Source: Anaerolineales bacterium (GTDB taxonomy: Bacteria > Chloroflexota > Anaerolineae > Anaerolineales > Villigracilaceae). From it: 9,460 bases of DNA. This document shows, one piece after another, positions 1 through 7,296 of this stretch. Location: positions 1 to 9,460 of the forward strand of contig JAFGKO010000202.1 in NCBI GenBank assembly GCA_016928525.1. Reading direction: 5' to 3'. The notes beneath the pieces were generated by a model. The model saw only the letters and a list, made by a program, of their open reading frames with translations, had not been told where the DNA came from and searched no databases. The position numbers and the translations under genes are program-made. The number at the start of each line of letters is the position of its first letter. Within the stretch, counting starts at the first letter, position 1.

Positions 1-11
1 AAATCGGTCAT
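1..11 (-). CDS. Start of a further gene, cut by the window edge
   Basis: On the minus strand an ATG at 11-9 overlaps the polymerase stop codon (TGA, 10-8) in the ATGA arrangement also seen at the glycosyltransferase/flippase junction. Only Met-Thr-Asp and two bases of the next codon are visible. The tight overlap suggests the operon continues to the left with a translationally coupled gene. In a Wzy-dependent locus a glycosyltransferase or modifying enzyme would be usual here, but nothing in the sequence identifies it. The call rests only on the overlap and the consistent gene direction. Confidence 0.4.
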
Positions 12-1366
12 GTTTTCTCTAACTCACCCGGTTCGGCATTATCAAGAGAGAGTAAGCGGCCCATGCTTAAGCCAAACAGCACCACTTCATACGCGGCTGA
101 CATATTCAGGTATCCACCTTGAAGCGAGGCGACAAGCTTGACAGCAATGATTGTGGCCGCGGCAAGATTCAACGTATCAGCGAAGAATCTACGCCGTTCG
201 CGCCAGACCAATACGATGCCCCAATAGTAGATGGCACTGAAAATCACTCCACCTTTTAGTATTTGCTCTGTGATGCCCGCGTGTACAGTGCGTTTGCCAA
301 TTGTGCCTACGTCCGCCAGATAAGTGCCCCAAGCAACACCTCTCTCATCGGTGAATTGAAAATACCCCCCCATACCTCGCCCAACTACATATTCCCAACC
401 ATGCAAATCGTCCAGCATACCGATGGCTTCTTGAAATCGTTTTTCATCTTCTGTTCCATAGCGACCAAACAAGCCACCGAGTTGACCTGTGAACACCTGA
501 GGTATCGTAATTAGAATGACCACTATCCCCAAGGCCAAAGTCGCTACAAAGCGGTTGCGATTGTCCTGTAACATTGTTGGAATCTGGAACTGCCAGCGCT
601 GGGTGTGGCGCGGGATCACAAACCAGAACACAAGAAAATAAGCGATTGCCTCGGCCACAAACAGCCGCTTTTGAAAGGTTATTTGCTGCACTAGCGCAAA
701 TAATGCCAATCCAAATATCAGCAAAGCAGTGCGCCGGTTCCAGCGGGAAACAGTCAGCAGCAGTAGCGGCCAGAGCTCCACAGCATCTCTGGTTTTGTAG
801 GCCACCAGATCACGGGCTACTCGTGCCTCATAACGTCCCTGTAACAACTCGTCGATTTCCTGCAACCCCAGGAAGTTGACCACCACGGCCAGGACCGTCA
901 GGGCCAAAAAGGTGGGAAACATGTCATCCCAAAATTGCTTGATAGAACCAAGGATTACGCAGGTGATCAGGATGAGGTAAACGCCCGTATCGTCCATGAT
1001 AGGCTCAAAGCCGTACCCCTGGTACACCCCATACAGCGTCAGGATATACACAGCCAGGAAAAGAAACGTCAGCCACTGGCGAGCGTTGAGTTGCAGGTTT
1101 CCCCATAGACGGCTCGCGTAAAAGCCATAATCCGACACTATAAATGGCAGTAACACCAGTGAACCAAAACTGGCAAAAGTGGCCCAGCCGGGACTAAACC
1201 CGCTGAAATTAGCAAGAAAGTAGTTCCGTGTTAGGCTGACAAACTGCGCGAGCAGGAATAGCTTGAAGAGCAATGGACCCGCCTGATGCGTAAGGCGGTC
1301 CCTCTGTCGCTGATGCGTTTCTACGGCAGCACTATGTGGTATGTAGGTCCTCGGCATGTTTTTCAT
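8..1366 (-). CDS. wzy: Wzy-like O-antigen/polysaccharide polymerase, integral membrane
   Basis: This is a very hydrophobic protein of about 452 residues with roughly ten to twelve predicted membrane segments. It resembles the O-antigen ligase/polymerase superfamily, whose members join lipid-linked repeat units on the outer face of the cytoplasmic membrane. After the first eight or so helices comes one long extracytoplasmic loop. It holds an Arg-Phe-Gln-Glu stretch, a GRGMGGYF glycine-rich motif and an invariant-looking His in TVHAGI, followed by a helix starting at LKGG; this order is typical of Wzy proteins. The frame is open back to a TTG at 1486, which overlaps the sulfotransferase stop, but that start has no Shine-Dalgarno and would add about 40 hydrophilic residues. 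The ATG at 1366 is preferred because it overlaps the stop of a tiny ORF with a strong ribosome site. A ligase role cannot be excluded; such proteins are too divergent to separate by eye. Confidence 0.72.
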   Translation of the reverse strand: MKNMPRTYIPHSAAVETHQRQRDRLTHQAGPLLFKLFLLAQFVSLTRNYFLANFSGFSPGWATFASFGSLVLLPFIVSDYGFYASRLWGNLQLNARQWLTFLFLAVYILTLYGVYQGYGFEPIMDDTGVYLILITCVILGSIKQFWDDMFPTFLALTVLAVVVNFLGLQEIDELLQGRYEARVARDLVAYKTRDAVELWPLLLLTVSRWNRRTALLIFGLALFALVQQITFQKRLFVAEAIAYFLVFWFVIPRHTQRWQFQIPTMLQDNRNRFVATLALGIVVILITIPQVFTGQLGGLFGRYGTEDEKRFQEAIGMLDDLHGWEYVVGRGMGGYFQFTDERGVAWGTYLADVGTIGKRTVHAGITEQILKGGVIFSAIYYWGIVLVWRERRRFFADTLNLAAATIIAVKLVASLQGGYLNMSAAYEVVLFGLSMGRLLSLDNAEPGELEKT

Positions 1367-1407
1367 TGACGTGATTGAGCCTTTTCCAAAACGAACAAGT
1401 GCATCAT
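1363..1407 (-). CDS. Possible 14-codon leader ORF coupled to the polymerase
   Basis: A minus-strand ATG-ATG pair at 1407-1402 sits five bases after a GGAGAGG Shine-Dalgarno (1419-1413), among the best ribosome sites in the window. It encodes only MMHLFVLEKAQSRQ and ends in TGA (1365-1363), which overlaps the ATG at 1366 proposed as the polymerase start. The ribosome site cannot directly serve the polymerase, because no start codon in the polymerase frame follows it at a suitable distance. One reading is that ribosomes load here and re-initiate at the overlapping ATG. The peptide has no recognisable domain. The same frame is the read-through frame of the upstream sulfotransferase, with in-frame ATGs also at 1446 and 1425, so it could instead be the remains of a slightly longer protein. 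Confidence 0.3.
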   Translation of the reverse strand: MMHLFVLEKAQSRQ

Positions 1408-1412
1408 AGTTG

Positions 1413-1419
1413 CCTCTCC
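1413..1419 (-). promoter_or_regulatory. Strong ribosome binding site before the polymerase
   Basis: GGAGAGG on the minus strand lies five bases ahead of ATGATG at 1407-1402. It is out of frame with the polymerase and so decides translation of the 14-codon ORF rather than of the polymerase directly. It is also the reason for preferring the coupled ATG at 1366 over the TTG at 1486 as the polymerase start. Confidence 0.45.
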
Positions 1420-1479
1420 GTTCATATTTCGCCCAGCTATTCCCATCTCGGCGACTACACCGCACGCCGTTGTTTTGTA

Positions 1480-2331
1480 CTACCAACCGAAGTCTTGATT
1501 TAGATATTCATACAGTTGTTGGTTATGTGGCCGGAAGAAATCGGCTAATTTGCGGTACGTGTCTGCGGCGAGGTGGTCCCTATAGTCACCCTGGTTCCGA
1601 GGCTCAGTATTTTTCAACTGCCATGCGTCCAAACCCAAGAAATCAATGACCTGATTGTAGTAGCTTTGCGGATTCTCAAAGAGCTGTTCGCTCCCCATAA
1701 CCAACAACTGTCCTCGCTGCCTGTATTGATCGTATTTCTTCAGTTGCTCGATATACACGCCTCTTGCCAGGTAAGACAGTCTTTGGTGTTGTTCCGCGCG
1801 ATCAAATTCGTTCTGCTGGAGACTGTCCAGAGCGGTTTCCAACCGTGTCCGTTCTTCGTTCAGGGCGTCTTCAAACTCCAAAGTTTCGACGTTTTTTCGC
1901 CGCATCATTTGAAAATGTGAAAATGCCCGATCGACCGGATTTCGAAGGACGGCGATTAGCTTGGCATCGGGCAGCAGCGCAGTAATGCGCTCTGGGGCCA
2001 ACGGATGGAACAGATAATAGGGGGTGGCCTCTCCGGCAATGACCGGGCGTCCTTGTAAACGAGACTGTGCTTTGAGCCTGATTGTAAGGGGGAAATTGGA
2101 ACGATACCAGTTTGTACCTCTATGGTATTCGTAGTCAAAATAATGCGTTTCCTTTGAGAACGCAGGCAATGCTTGAGGGTGCTCGCAAAGCAGTTCGTAT
2201 AGGAAGGTGGAGCCTCCTTTTTGCGCCCCAATCACCACATAATCGGGGAGCGCACGTCCCATTGCCGTAGAAAGACGATAGCTTCGTCTGGCTTGTTTGT
2301 ACAATTTTCCCAAGGTCGTTCTCATTCGCAT
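1480..2331 (-). CDS. PAPS-dependent carbohydrate sulfotransferase
   Basis: This protein of 283 residues belongs to the heparan-sulfate-type sulfotransferase family, which moves a sulfo group from PAPS to a hydroxyl or amino group of a sugar. The 5'-phosphosulfate loop is IGAQKGGSTFL (about 34-44, Lys38). The likely catalytic acid is Glu61 in SKETHYFD. A GEATPYYL segment follows at about 100-107. The 3'-phosphate site is LIAVLRNPVDRAFSHF (125-140, with Arg130 and Ser138). The later RGVYIEQLKKY region and the closing FFRPHNQQLYEYLNQDFGW are also family-typical, so the protein looks complete. No signal peptide is seen, suggesting a cytoplasmic enzyme acting on lipid-linked or nucleotide sugars. 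AAGGA lies nine bases before the ATG at 2331. A 72-base gap separates it from the flippase. The substrate cannot be read from sequence, but the position inside a polysaccharide operon implies sulfation of that glycan. Confidence 0.9.
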   Translation of the reverse strand: MRMRTTLGKLYKQARRSYRLSTAMGRALPDYVVIGAQKGGSTFLYELLCEHPQALPAFSKETHYFDYEYHRGTNWYRSNFPLTIRLKAQSRLQGRPVIAGEATPYYLFHPLAPERITALLPDAKLIAVLRNPVDRAFSHFQMMRRKNVETLEFEDALNEERTRLETALDSLQQNEFDRAEQHQRLSYLARGVYIEQLKKYDQYRQRGQLLVMGSEQLFENPQSYYNQVIDFLGLDAWQLKNTEPRNQGDYRDHLAADTYRKLADFFRPHNQQLYEYLNQDFGW

Positions 2332-2403
2332 TCCAAAGCGTCCTTTATTGTCTACCTCGCGCCTGTGGCGATTCTCCCCAACACATAGGTTGACTCCCCG
2401 GCG

Positions 2404-3717
2404 TCAACCCGATTCTTCTATTGTTCCCTGTAGTGGTGCTTTTTGGGGCGCCGCCACTTGTGTTGCCCGCCACAATATCAACAATCCGATAACAAGCCCA
2501 AGCACATTGGCTATGGCCTGGCCTAATGACGCGCCTACTATCACATCACCATTTTCAGTCAACAGCCACGGGATGACCCAGCGCAAGACCGCGGTACAGC
2601 CGACATATACGGCAGTCAGCCGCCAGGCCTTCAGGGCATATAGGCCCGCAATCGTGCCATTTACTGCTAGAAAACCGCCCCCAATCAGCGCAAGCTGTAT
2701 GGCAGTTTGAGTCTCTGCATATTCAGGGAAAAAGGTGGGCACCAGGAGCGGCGTAGCCAGCAGGCCAGCAATAATGATCGGCAAAGATATGGCGGCGGTA
2801 GCACCAAGAATGATCAAGACACCACGCGTGACAACCTGCGGGTTGTCGTGCTTGCCTAGTTGGAACATCATACGCGGATTAATATACGTCCCCACCGAGT
2901 TGCGAATAGCCATCATAATGGGTGTGATAGCGGCAACGGGGGCGTATAGCCCAATCGATTCGACTGAACCACGCTGTAGAACAATCGTTTGCGCAAACGC
3001 CATCGAGATGGTCATCAGATAACCGCTGATATATTGCGGTATACTGGTGGATACCAACATGAAAAAGTCGGGGCGCGAAAAGCTCGGTTTCACACGGATG
3101 GGCCGGATATGGTACAAGAGGATGGTCATCACGGCGCTGAGCAAGACGTAACGGACAACCATGCCCCTAAATCCGCCAATGACAACCAGGATCAACGAAG
3201 CCATGTTAAGCACGGTTTCGATGAAATGACGAGCTGTCAATAGCCGGAACTCAGCCTCAGCACGAAATGTGACAACCAGGTAACTCCGATATTGAATCAT
3301 GAACCAGTATATGCCCATGCCCAACAAAGCCAAGGTCCATTCAATGGATCTGTTTGGCACAAAGGCGATGGCCGCGATAACCGCCGCGCTGGCTAGCCCG
3401 CCGGAAACCAGGGTATAAAACTGGGCCGTCGCGGCCAGACTCTTGGCCTGTTCCTTTTTTTTGCGCCCCAAATAAAACGGCAATTCCCGGCCCAGTCCAC
3501 GCGTGATTCCCAGGCTGAGCACATCGCCGTAGGCTATAACAAGGGAGACTGTCCGCCAAATGCCCAGTCGTTCGGGGGAAACAAAACGCAGGACAAAAAA
3601 GCCTGAGAACATCACCGACGCTTGCAACAGGAGGGATGACAGGGAATAAAAGAAGAATGTCCTTTCTTTTTTAACCCGGTCGACCATGTGACGCATACGC
3701 AATGTCAGCGTAGTCAT
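2404..3717 (-). CDS. wzx: Wzx-like polysaccharide flippase (MOP superfamily)
   Basis: This is a 437-residue integral membrane protein with about twelve hydrophobic segments spread evenly over its length (roughly 22-45, 54-72, 97-120, 125-145, 165-182, 186-203, 218-245, 255-278, 298-325, 337-360, 366-385 and 395-416). Size and helix layout fit the polysaccharide transporters that flip undecaprenyl-linked repeat units to the outer face of the cytoplasmic membrane. The region after the second helix (GITRGLGRELPFYLGRKKKEQ) matches the usual gain of a conserved Gly/Arg then LP-x-x-x-G stretch in this family. Its ATG overlaps the upstream glycosyltransferase stop as ATGA, implying translational coupling. 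The codons for Lys86-88 form an eight-A run (3462-3455), a possible slippage site. With a polymerase nearby, a Wzx role is likelier than a multidrug exporter. Confidence 0.87.
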   Translation of the reverse strand: MTTLTLRMRHMVDRVKKERTFFFYSLSSLLLQASVMFSGFFVLRFVSPERLGIWRTVSLVIAYGDVLSLGITRGLGRELPFYLGRKKKEQAKSLAATAQFYTLVSGGLASAAVIAAIAFVPNRSIEWTLALLGMGIYWFMIQYRSYLVVTFRAEAEFRLLTARHFIETVLNMASLILVVIGGFRGMVVRYVLLSAVMTILLYHIRPIRVKPSFSRPDFFMLVSTSIPQYISGYLMTISMAFAQTIVLQRGSVESIGLYAPVAAITPIMMAIRNSVGTYINPRMMFQLGKHDNPQVVTRGVLIILGATAAISLPIIIAGLLATPLLVPTFFPEYAETQTAIQLALIGGGFLAVNGTIAGLYALKAWRLTAVYVGCTAVLRWVIPWLLTENGDVIVGASLGQAIANVLGLVIGLLILWRATQVAAPQKAPLQGTIEESG

Positions 3718-5363
3718 AAGGCGCCTGCCTCATCTGGCGGCTGGCCATAGTTATTCAATTCACCGGCCAAAATCTGGTAGAACTTCTGTTGATCGGCCCT
3801 GTCGTATTGATCGCCCAGGCGGTAACTGGCTGCCTTGTAGCGGCGATCATCTGCTTCGAGTGAGAACAGCTTGAACACAATGTGATGAAACGCTTTGCCA
3901 CGTTGCATCGCGGCCTCATCTGGCCCAACCGGGTTAGCGGCCAACTGCGTTATCAAAGCAAAATACTCGTCACGTGTAGCGGGTTCGTGTACCACGCCCA
4001 GACCGGCGTATTGGGGTTTGGCTCCCATCACAACTGGTTTGCCCCGCAGCGCCATGTCCAGGCCGATATTGCTGACCCACGCCAATCCCACGTCACACCT
4101 ATCCACCAGTTGGTAGGTGTTCACCTTTTCGTGGCTGTTCACGACGAAAATATTAGGAGCATCAGCGGCAAACTCACGCGCCAAGTTTCCTAGCCGTAGC
4201 CGCGCCCGCGCCCACGTTTCGTCGGGATGAGCGCGCACAACCAGGTTCATCTCAGGCTGCTGCTTAAAAAACGCAATCGTCTGTTCCAACCATGCTTGCT
4301 GGCTGCGAAAGATCGTCTTGCGCCGCAGGGTAGCGCTGTCGCCCACCACATTTGTGCCCAGCAAGACCAGCGATCCCTCGCGCTGCAAGAACAACTCTAG
4401 TTCCGGTGGCAGCGGCACATCTTTGGTCGCCTGTTGAACCTGGTGAAAATTGTCGAGCCAGCCTTCGCGCTCTATTTTGTTCCCTTCACGAAAAGCCATA
4501 TAGTCGCGGGCATCCCGCTCGAATTCATCCCCCCATTCGCCTAATGAACGCAGCCAGCCTTCAATATCGTACTCCAAAGCAGGGCGATTGAGATTCCAGA
4601 TGTTGTGCCCAGGCCGCAGCGCCCAGTCTTCGACATAGACCGTTTCGTGCCCCATTCGCCTGGCCACTTCGTAGATCGCCAGCGATTCGTCAATTAGCCC
4701 ACTGGGGCAAATCAGCCGTTGAGTCGGATGCTGCTCTAAAACCTGTTCTATGGCGACTGCGTAGCGACGCAGCATGGGTTCGGCGACCGCCAGGGCCTTT
4801 TCATATTCGCCCGGGGCTTGCCCCGGCTCATATTCTTCGACTTCAAGATCATAGGCGACAACGGTGTGAGCCGCATCGCGGGCAAAATCGTCGTAATCGG
4901 TTGGCCCGTCTGCCGGTGCCATTAGTGGATCGAGATCGATCCAGTTGAAATACGGCAGGGCCTGTGCTGCGGCCCAAAAGTTATTCCGACCTGTGCCATA
5001 CCACTTGGCAATATGTGCCCCCGAATAAACGATGGTAGGCCGGTACCCCATGCGCAGCAGGTAACATCCTGAGAAGATGGCCCACGCTATCCAACGCCAT
5101 TTATGGATCGCGGCAACCAGCACCTGACCACGCTGTGGCTCAGGCACATCACGCAGAGCGAATTTCCACTGTTCCAAAGCCATACGCGGCGTGCCGGTGA
5201 CGGTCAGGTCGCGCCCTAATAGCAGTTGAGAGCGACCAACCATGTCGCGCATTTGGTTATACGCGGACAACAACTGCCTGCGAGTGGATAGGGGCACGAC
5301 TGCTCGTAACCGCGCTTGTATTCGTTTCAGTATTTTCAAGAGTGCCTCAAGATCATTTCTCAA
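3714..5363 (-). CDS. Capsule-type GT-B glycosyltransferase candidate (KpsC/KpsS-like)
   Basis: This is a 549-residue soluble-looking protein with no signal peptide. Its second half resembles the capsule polysaccharide biosynthesis family that includes KpsC, KpsS and LipB. NLVVRAHPDE (373-382) matches the conserved basic-His-Pro motif. The stretch about 413-453 (VNTYQLVDRCDVGLAWVSN, then Gly434, GKPVVMGAKPQYAG) matches the nucleotide-sugar-binding end with Ser-x-x-Gly and Gly-Lys-Pro. In the first half, about 222-250 (GLIDESLAIYEVARRMG followed by TVYVEDWALR) looks like the acceptor-domain helix-strand-Glu pattern of these enzymes. Known members transfer Kdo, sialic acid or phosphosugars from activated donors, so with neuA and neuB upstream it is the best candidate here for a nonulosonate transferase; that link is inference. 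The start is uncertain: TTG at 5363 has only weak GGGCGG upstream, while TTG at 5339 has GAGG five bases before it. An in-frame TAG at 5378-5376 rules out an earlier start. Confidence 0.68.
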   Translation of the reverse strand: MRNDLEALLKILKRIQARLRAVVPLSTRRQLLSAYNQMRDMVGRSQLLLGRDLTVTGTPRMALEQWKFALRDVPEPQRGQVLVAAIHKWRWIAWAIFSGCYLLRMGYRPTIVYSGAHIAKWYGTGRNNFWAAAQALPYFNWIDLDPLMAPADGPTDYDDFARDAAHTVVAYDLEVEEYEPGQAPGEYEKALAVAEPMLRRYAVAIEQVLEQHPTQRLICPSGLIDESLAIYEVARRMGHETVYVEDWALRPGHNIWNLNRPALEYDIEGWLRSLGEWGDEFERDARDYMAFREGNKIEREGWLDNFHQVQQATKDVPLPPELELFLQREGSLVLLGTNVVGDSATLRRKTIFRSQQAWLEQTIAFFKQQPEMNLVVRAHPDETWARARLRLGNLAREFAADAPNIFVVNSHEKVNTYQLVDRCDVGLAWVSNIGLDMALRGKPVVMGAKPQYAGLGVVHEPATRDEYFALITQLAANPVGPDEAAMQRGKAFHHIVFKLFSLEADDRRYKAASYRLGDQYDRADQQKFYQILAGELNNYGQPPDEAGAL

Positions 5364-5451
5364 ACACCGCCCACACTACATCGGAGCGTCCAGAAATCTC
5401 CAAAAAGGTTCGCCACACAGCATCGGGTTGAGGAAAGCTGTCCCACTTCAC
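5353..5451 (-). other. Gap ORF of 32 codons between synthase and glycosyltransferase
   Basis: A GTG at 5451, two bases after the synthase stop, opens a frame of 32 codons that fills the whole 89-base gap and stops with TGA at 5355-5353, inside the proposed glycosyltransferase start region. The translation is rich in aromatic residues (four Trp, four Phe). No good Shine-Dalgarno precedes the GTG and no family is recognised. It may simply be a chance open stretch, or the remnant of a lost segment. It is listed because it explains the only sizeable gap in this part of the operon. Confidence 0.15.
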
Positions 5452-5452
5452 T

Positions 5453-6955
5453 CTACCAGTCTTCCAGCACAGTCTTGCGTTCCATCGGGTCGAGCGCCAT
5501 GATAGCTTCGTCTTGATAGTATGAATCGCCCCGGTAGTGCCGGGTGGAGACTTCTTCGAAGATCGCCCCGCCCGAACTCCTGAAATCGTGCCACACACTG
5601 CGCTCTACCAGCACTTTATCGCCCGGTTTCAGGTAACGGACCTCGTCGTCCAACGTGATTTCGAGGTCACCCCACAGAAGCTGGAAGGTTTCTTCCTTGC
5701 GCTCATGGCGATGTAGCGGATGCTGCTGGCCGGGCAGCATGACAACCAGTTTCTTGCAGTATTCGCGGTTCACCAGGGTGATCAGGATCGTGCCGGTTTG
5801 CCGGAAGTGCTCCAGCCCATAATGATGCGAAAGCTCGATTTCGAAGTCATCGCCAATTTGGATATTGGCCTCGTAAAGCATGCCTTTGGCATCATGCACG
5901 ATGCTGCGCACCGTGGTGATCAAATCGGGTTCGTGATACTCGAAGATCGGCTCGTTCTTGGCATAATCTTTCGAGGCAATCCACTGGATGCGATACTGAC
6001 CAAACTGGCCGCTATCCAGTTGTTTATCGGCACATGGCATGGCAAAAAAAACGGATTGAGCCTCGATTTCTTCGCCTTTTTTGATAGCCCTGGCTGCAAA
6101 AACGCCGCGCTTCAAAGACTGTAACGCATCGATTTCGGCCTGGGTGATGCGTTTATCGAGGCCGTTGCCCCCACAGATCGCTTTGGCGGCCAGCGCGCTC
6201 GTAACCCATGTGTCAACTTGTTCAGGCGCCATCGAGTATTTGTTTAGCGTGATCGTGTCAGTCGGTACGCCCACATGTCTTTCTAGGATGGCCGCGCCTT
6301 TCGCAACCGCGATTTTGACCGGATCAAAGTTGTCAGGCGCTTCGTGGCCCGAATAACCGATGGCGACCCCTGGATACCGTTTGGCTAAACGCTCGACGAA
6401 ATCCAGTTGTAGATTTTCGTTAGGGGTGGGGTAGATTGAAACGCAATGCATCAGCGCAAACTTGAGGTCGCGATGGCTGAGAAAACTAACAACTTTGTCG
6501 ATATCGTAAACCGTCAAGCCGCCAGTTGATACAATCGTGGGTTTTTTGGCTGCCGCAATCGCGTCAAGCAGGGGCCAATCCATCGCGCTACAGCTTGCCA
6601 CCTTAAGAATCTGGACACCGTGGTCCAGGCAGGATTTGACGGATGCCTCATCAAAGGGGGTCACGATGGTCGTCATGCCTTCATCACGCACCGCATTGAG
6701 CAATGTCAGAAACTGGGTGTTTGTCAGGCGCGTGCTCAGGAAGCGTGGAATATGTTTCACATCCTCCCGATTTTGGTAGTCTGGGTGAATGAACGTATCC
6801 AGATTCCGATACTGGAATTTCACGCCAGCATGAATGCCATGCGTTCGCGCGATCCTGCCCATTGCGTGAACAATGTCTAATCCATGTTCGACACTGCCCT
6901 GATGGTTGTTGGCGACTTCGAAAATGAACAGGTCCTCAAAAGCAGGGGTTGCCAC
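5453..6955 (-). CDS. neuB: NeuB-family nonulosonate synthase with C-terminal cupin
   Basis: This 500-residue protein condenses a hexose-type substrate (ManNAc, ManNAc-6-P or a related sugar) with phosphoenolpyruvate to form a nine-carbon acid. Residues about 8-260 are the NeuB TIM barrel: Glu13 in FEVANNHQG, Lys46 in GVKFQYR, Lys118 in LKVAS, the GYSGHE loop (His204), and Glu225-Arg226-His227 in ERHVG match known substrate and metal positions. Residues about 282-345 form a SAF/antifreeze-like domain (RGVFAARAIKKGEEI). Standard NeuB ends near 345. Here a further 150 residues form a cupin with a complete first motif (His415-x-His417-x4-Glu422-x6-Gly429) and a second motif ending at His456, similar to sugar-isomerase cupins. 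The start is a GTG at 6955, nine bases after GGAG, 14 bases past the HAD gene. NeuB identity is secure; the sugar made and the cupin role are not. Confidence 0.92.
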   Translation of the reverse strand: MATPAFEDLFIFEVANNHQGSVEHGLDIVHAMGRIARTHGIHAGVKFQYRNLDTFIHPDYQNREDVKHIPRFLSTRLTNTQFLTLLNAVRDEGMTTIVTPFDEASVKSCLDHGVQILKVASCSAMDWPLLDAIAAAKKPTIVSTGGLTVYDIDKVVSFLSHRDLKFALMHCVSIYPTPNENLQLDFVERLAKRYPGVAIGYSGHEAPDNFDPVKIAVAKGAAILERHVGVPTDTITLNKYSMAPEQVDTWVTSALAAKAICGGNGLDKRITQAEIDALQSLKRGVFAARAIKKGEEIEAQSVFFAMPCADKQLDSGQFGQYRIQWIASKDYAKNEPIFEYHEPDLITTVRSIVHDAKGMLYEANIQIGDDFEIELSHHYGLEHFRQTGTILITLVNREYCKKLVVMLPGQQHPLHRHERKEETFQLLWGDLEITLDDEVRYLKPGDKVLVERSVWHDFRSSGGAIFEEVSTRHYRGDSYYQDEAIMALDPMERKTVLEDW

Positions 6956-6969
6956 GATAGGTTTCTCCG

Positions 6970-7296
6970 TTATTCCAAAGCGTCGGTAAGTAACGCGAGT
7001 TGTTCGATTGTTATCAGCTTGTCGTCAATATAAAAATCAGCGGCGGGTTTCCCAAAGCGCAATTCGTGATACTTCACCCCCCATTCTGCCATCTGTCTGC
7101 GGGTGATCTCTGTCCAATCTATGCCGGTCGCAGACCCTCGCGCCGTAAAGAGAATGATCCGGTGCCCCTGGTCATATAAGCGGTTGATCAGTTCAATAGT
7201 CTCTCTCTGGGGTTGCGCTTGATCATAGTTGGTCACGGGCGCCAGGGTAGCAATGACGCCGTCAATATCAAAACAGAATGTTTTCTTTTCAGCCAT
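6970..7296 (-). CDS. Small capless HAD-family phosphatase
   Basis: This 108-residue HAD-superfamily protein has all four signature motifs. Motif I is FDIDGVI with nucleophile Asp10 and acid/base Asp12. Motif II is LFTARG with Thr51. Motif III is Lys83 in FGKPAADF, and motif IV is the Asp91-Asp92 pair in FYIDDK. There is no cap domain, so like KdsC-type enzymes it may act as an oligomer or on an exposed phosphate. It overlaps the end of neuA by eight bases and lies 14 bases before neuB, so the three are certainly co-translated. Removal of the 9-phosphate from a freshly condensed nonulosonate is the natural role, as in known KDN and mammalian Neu5Ac pathways; this is inferred from context. Small HAD proteins in capsule loci can have other sugar-phosphate substrates. 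Confidence 0.82.
   Translation of the reverse strand: MAEKKTFCFDIDGVIATLAPVTNYDQAQPQRETIELINRLYDQGHRIILFTARGSATGIDWTEITRRQMAEWGVKYHELRFGKPAADFYIDDKLITIEQLALLTDALE

Noticed and set aside
2297..2710. Plus-strand open frame of 137 codons across the flippase end
   Set aside because: It is antisense to the flippase C-terminus and the flippase/sulfotransferase gap, with low-complexity Thr/Pro/Arg content and no domain.
5720..6124. Plus-strand open frame of 134 codons
   Set aside because: It lies wholly opposite the NeuB-cupin gene, whose catalytic motifs are clear; the plus frame shows no family features.
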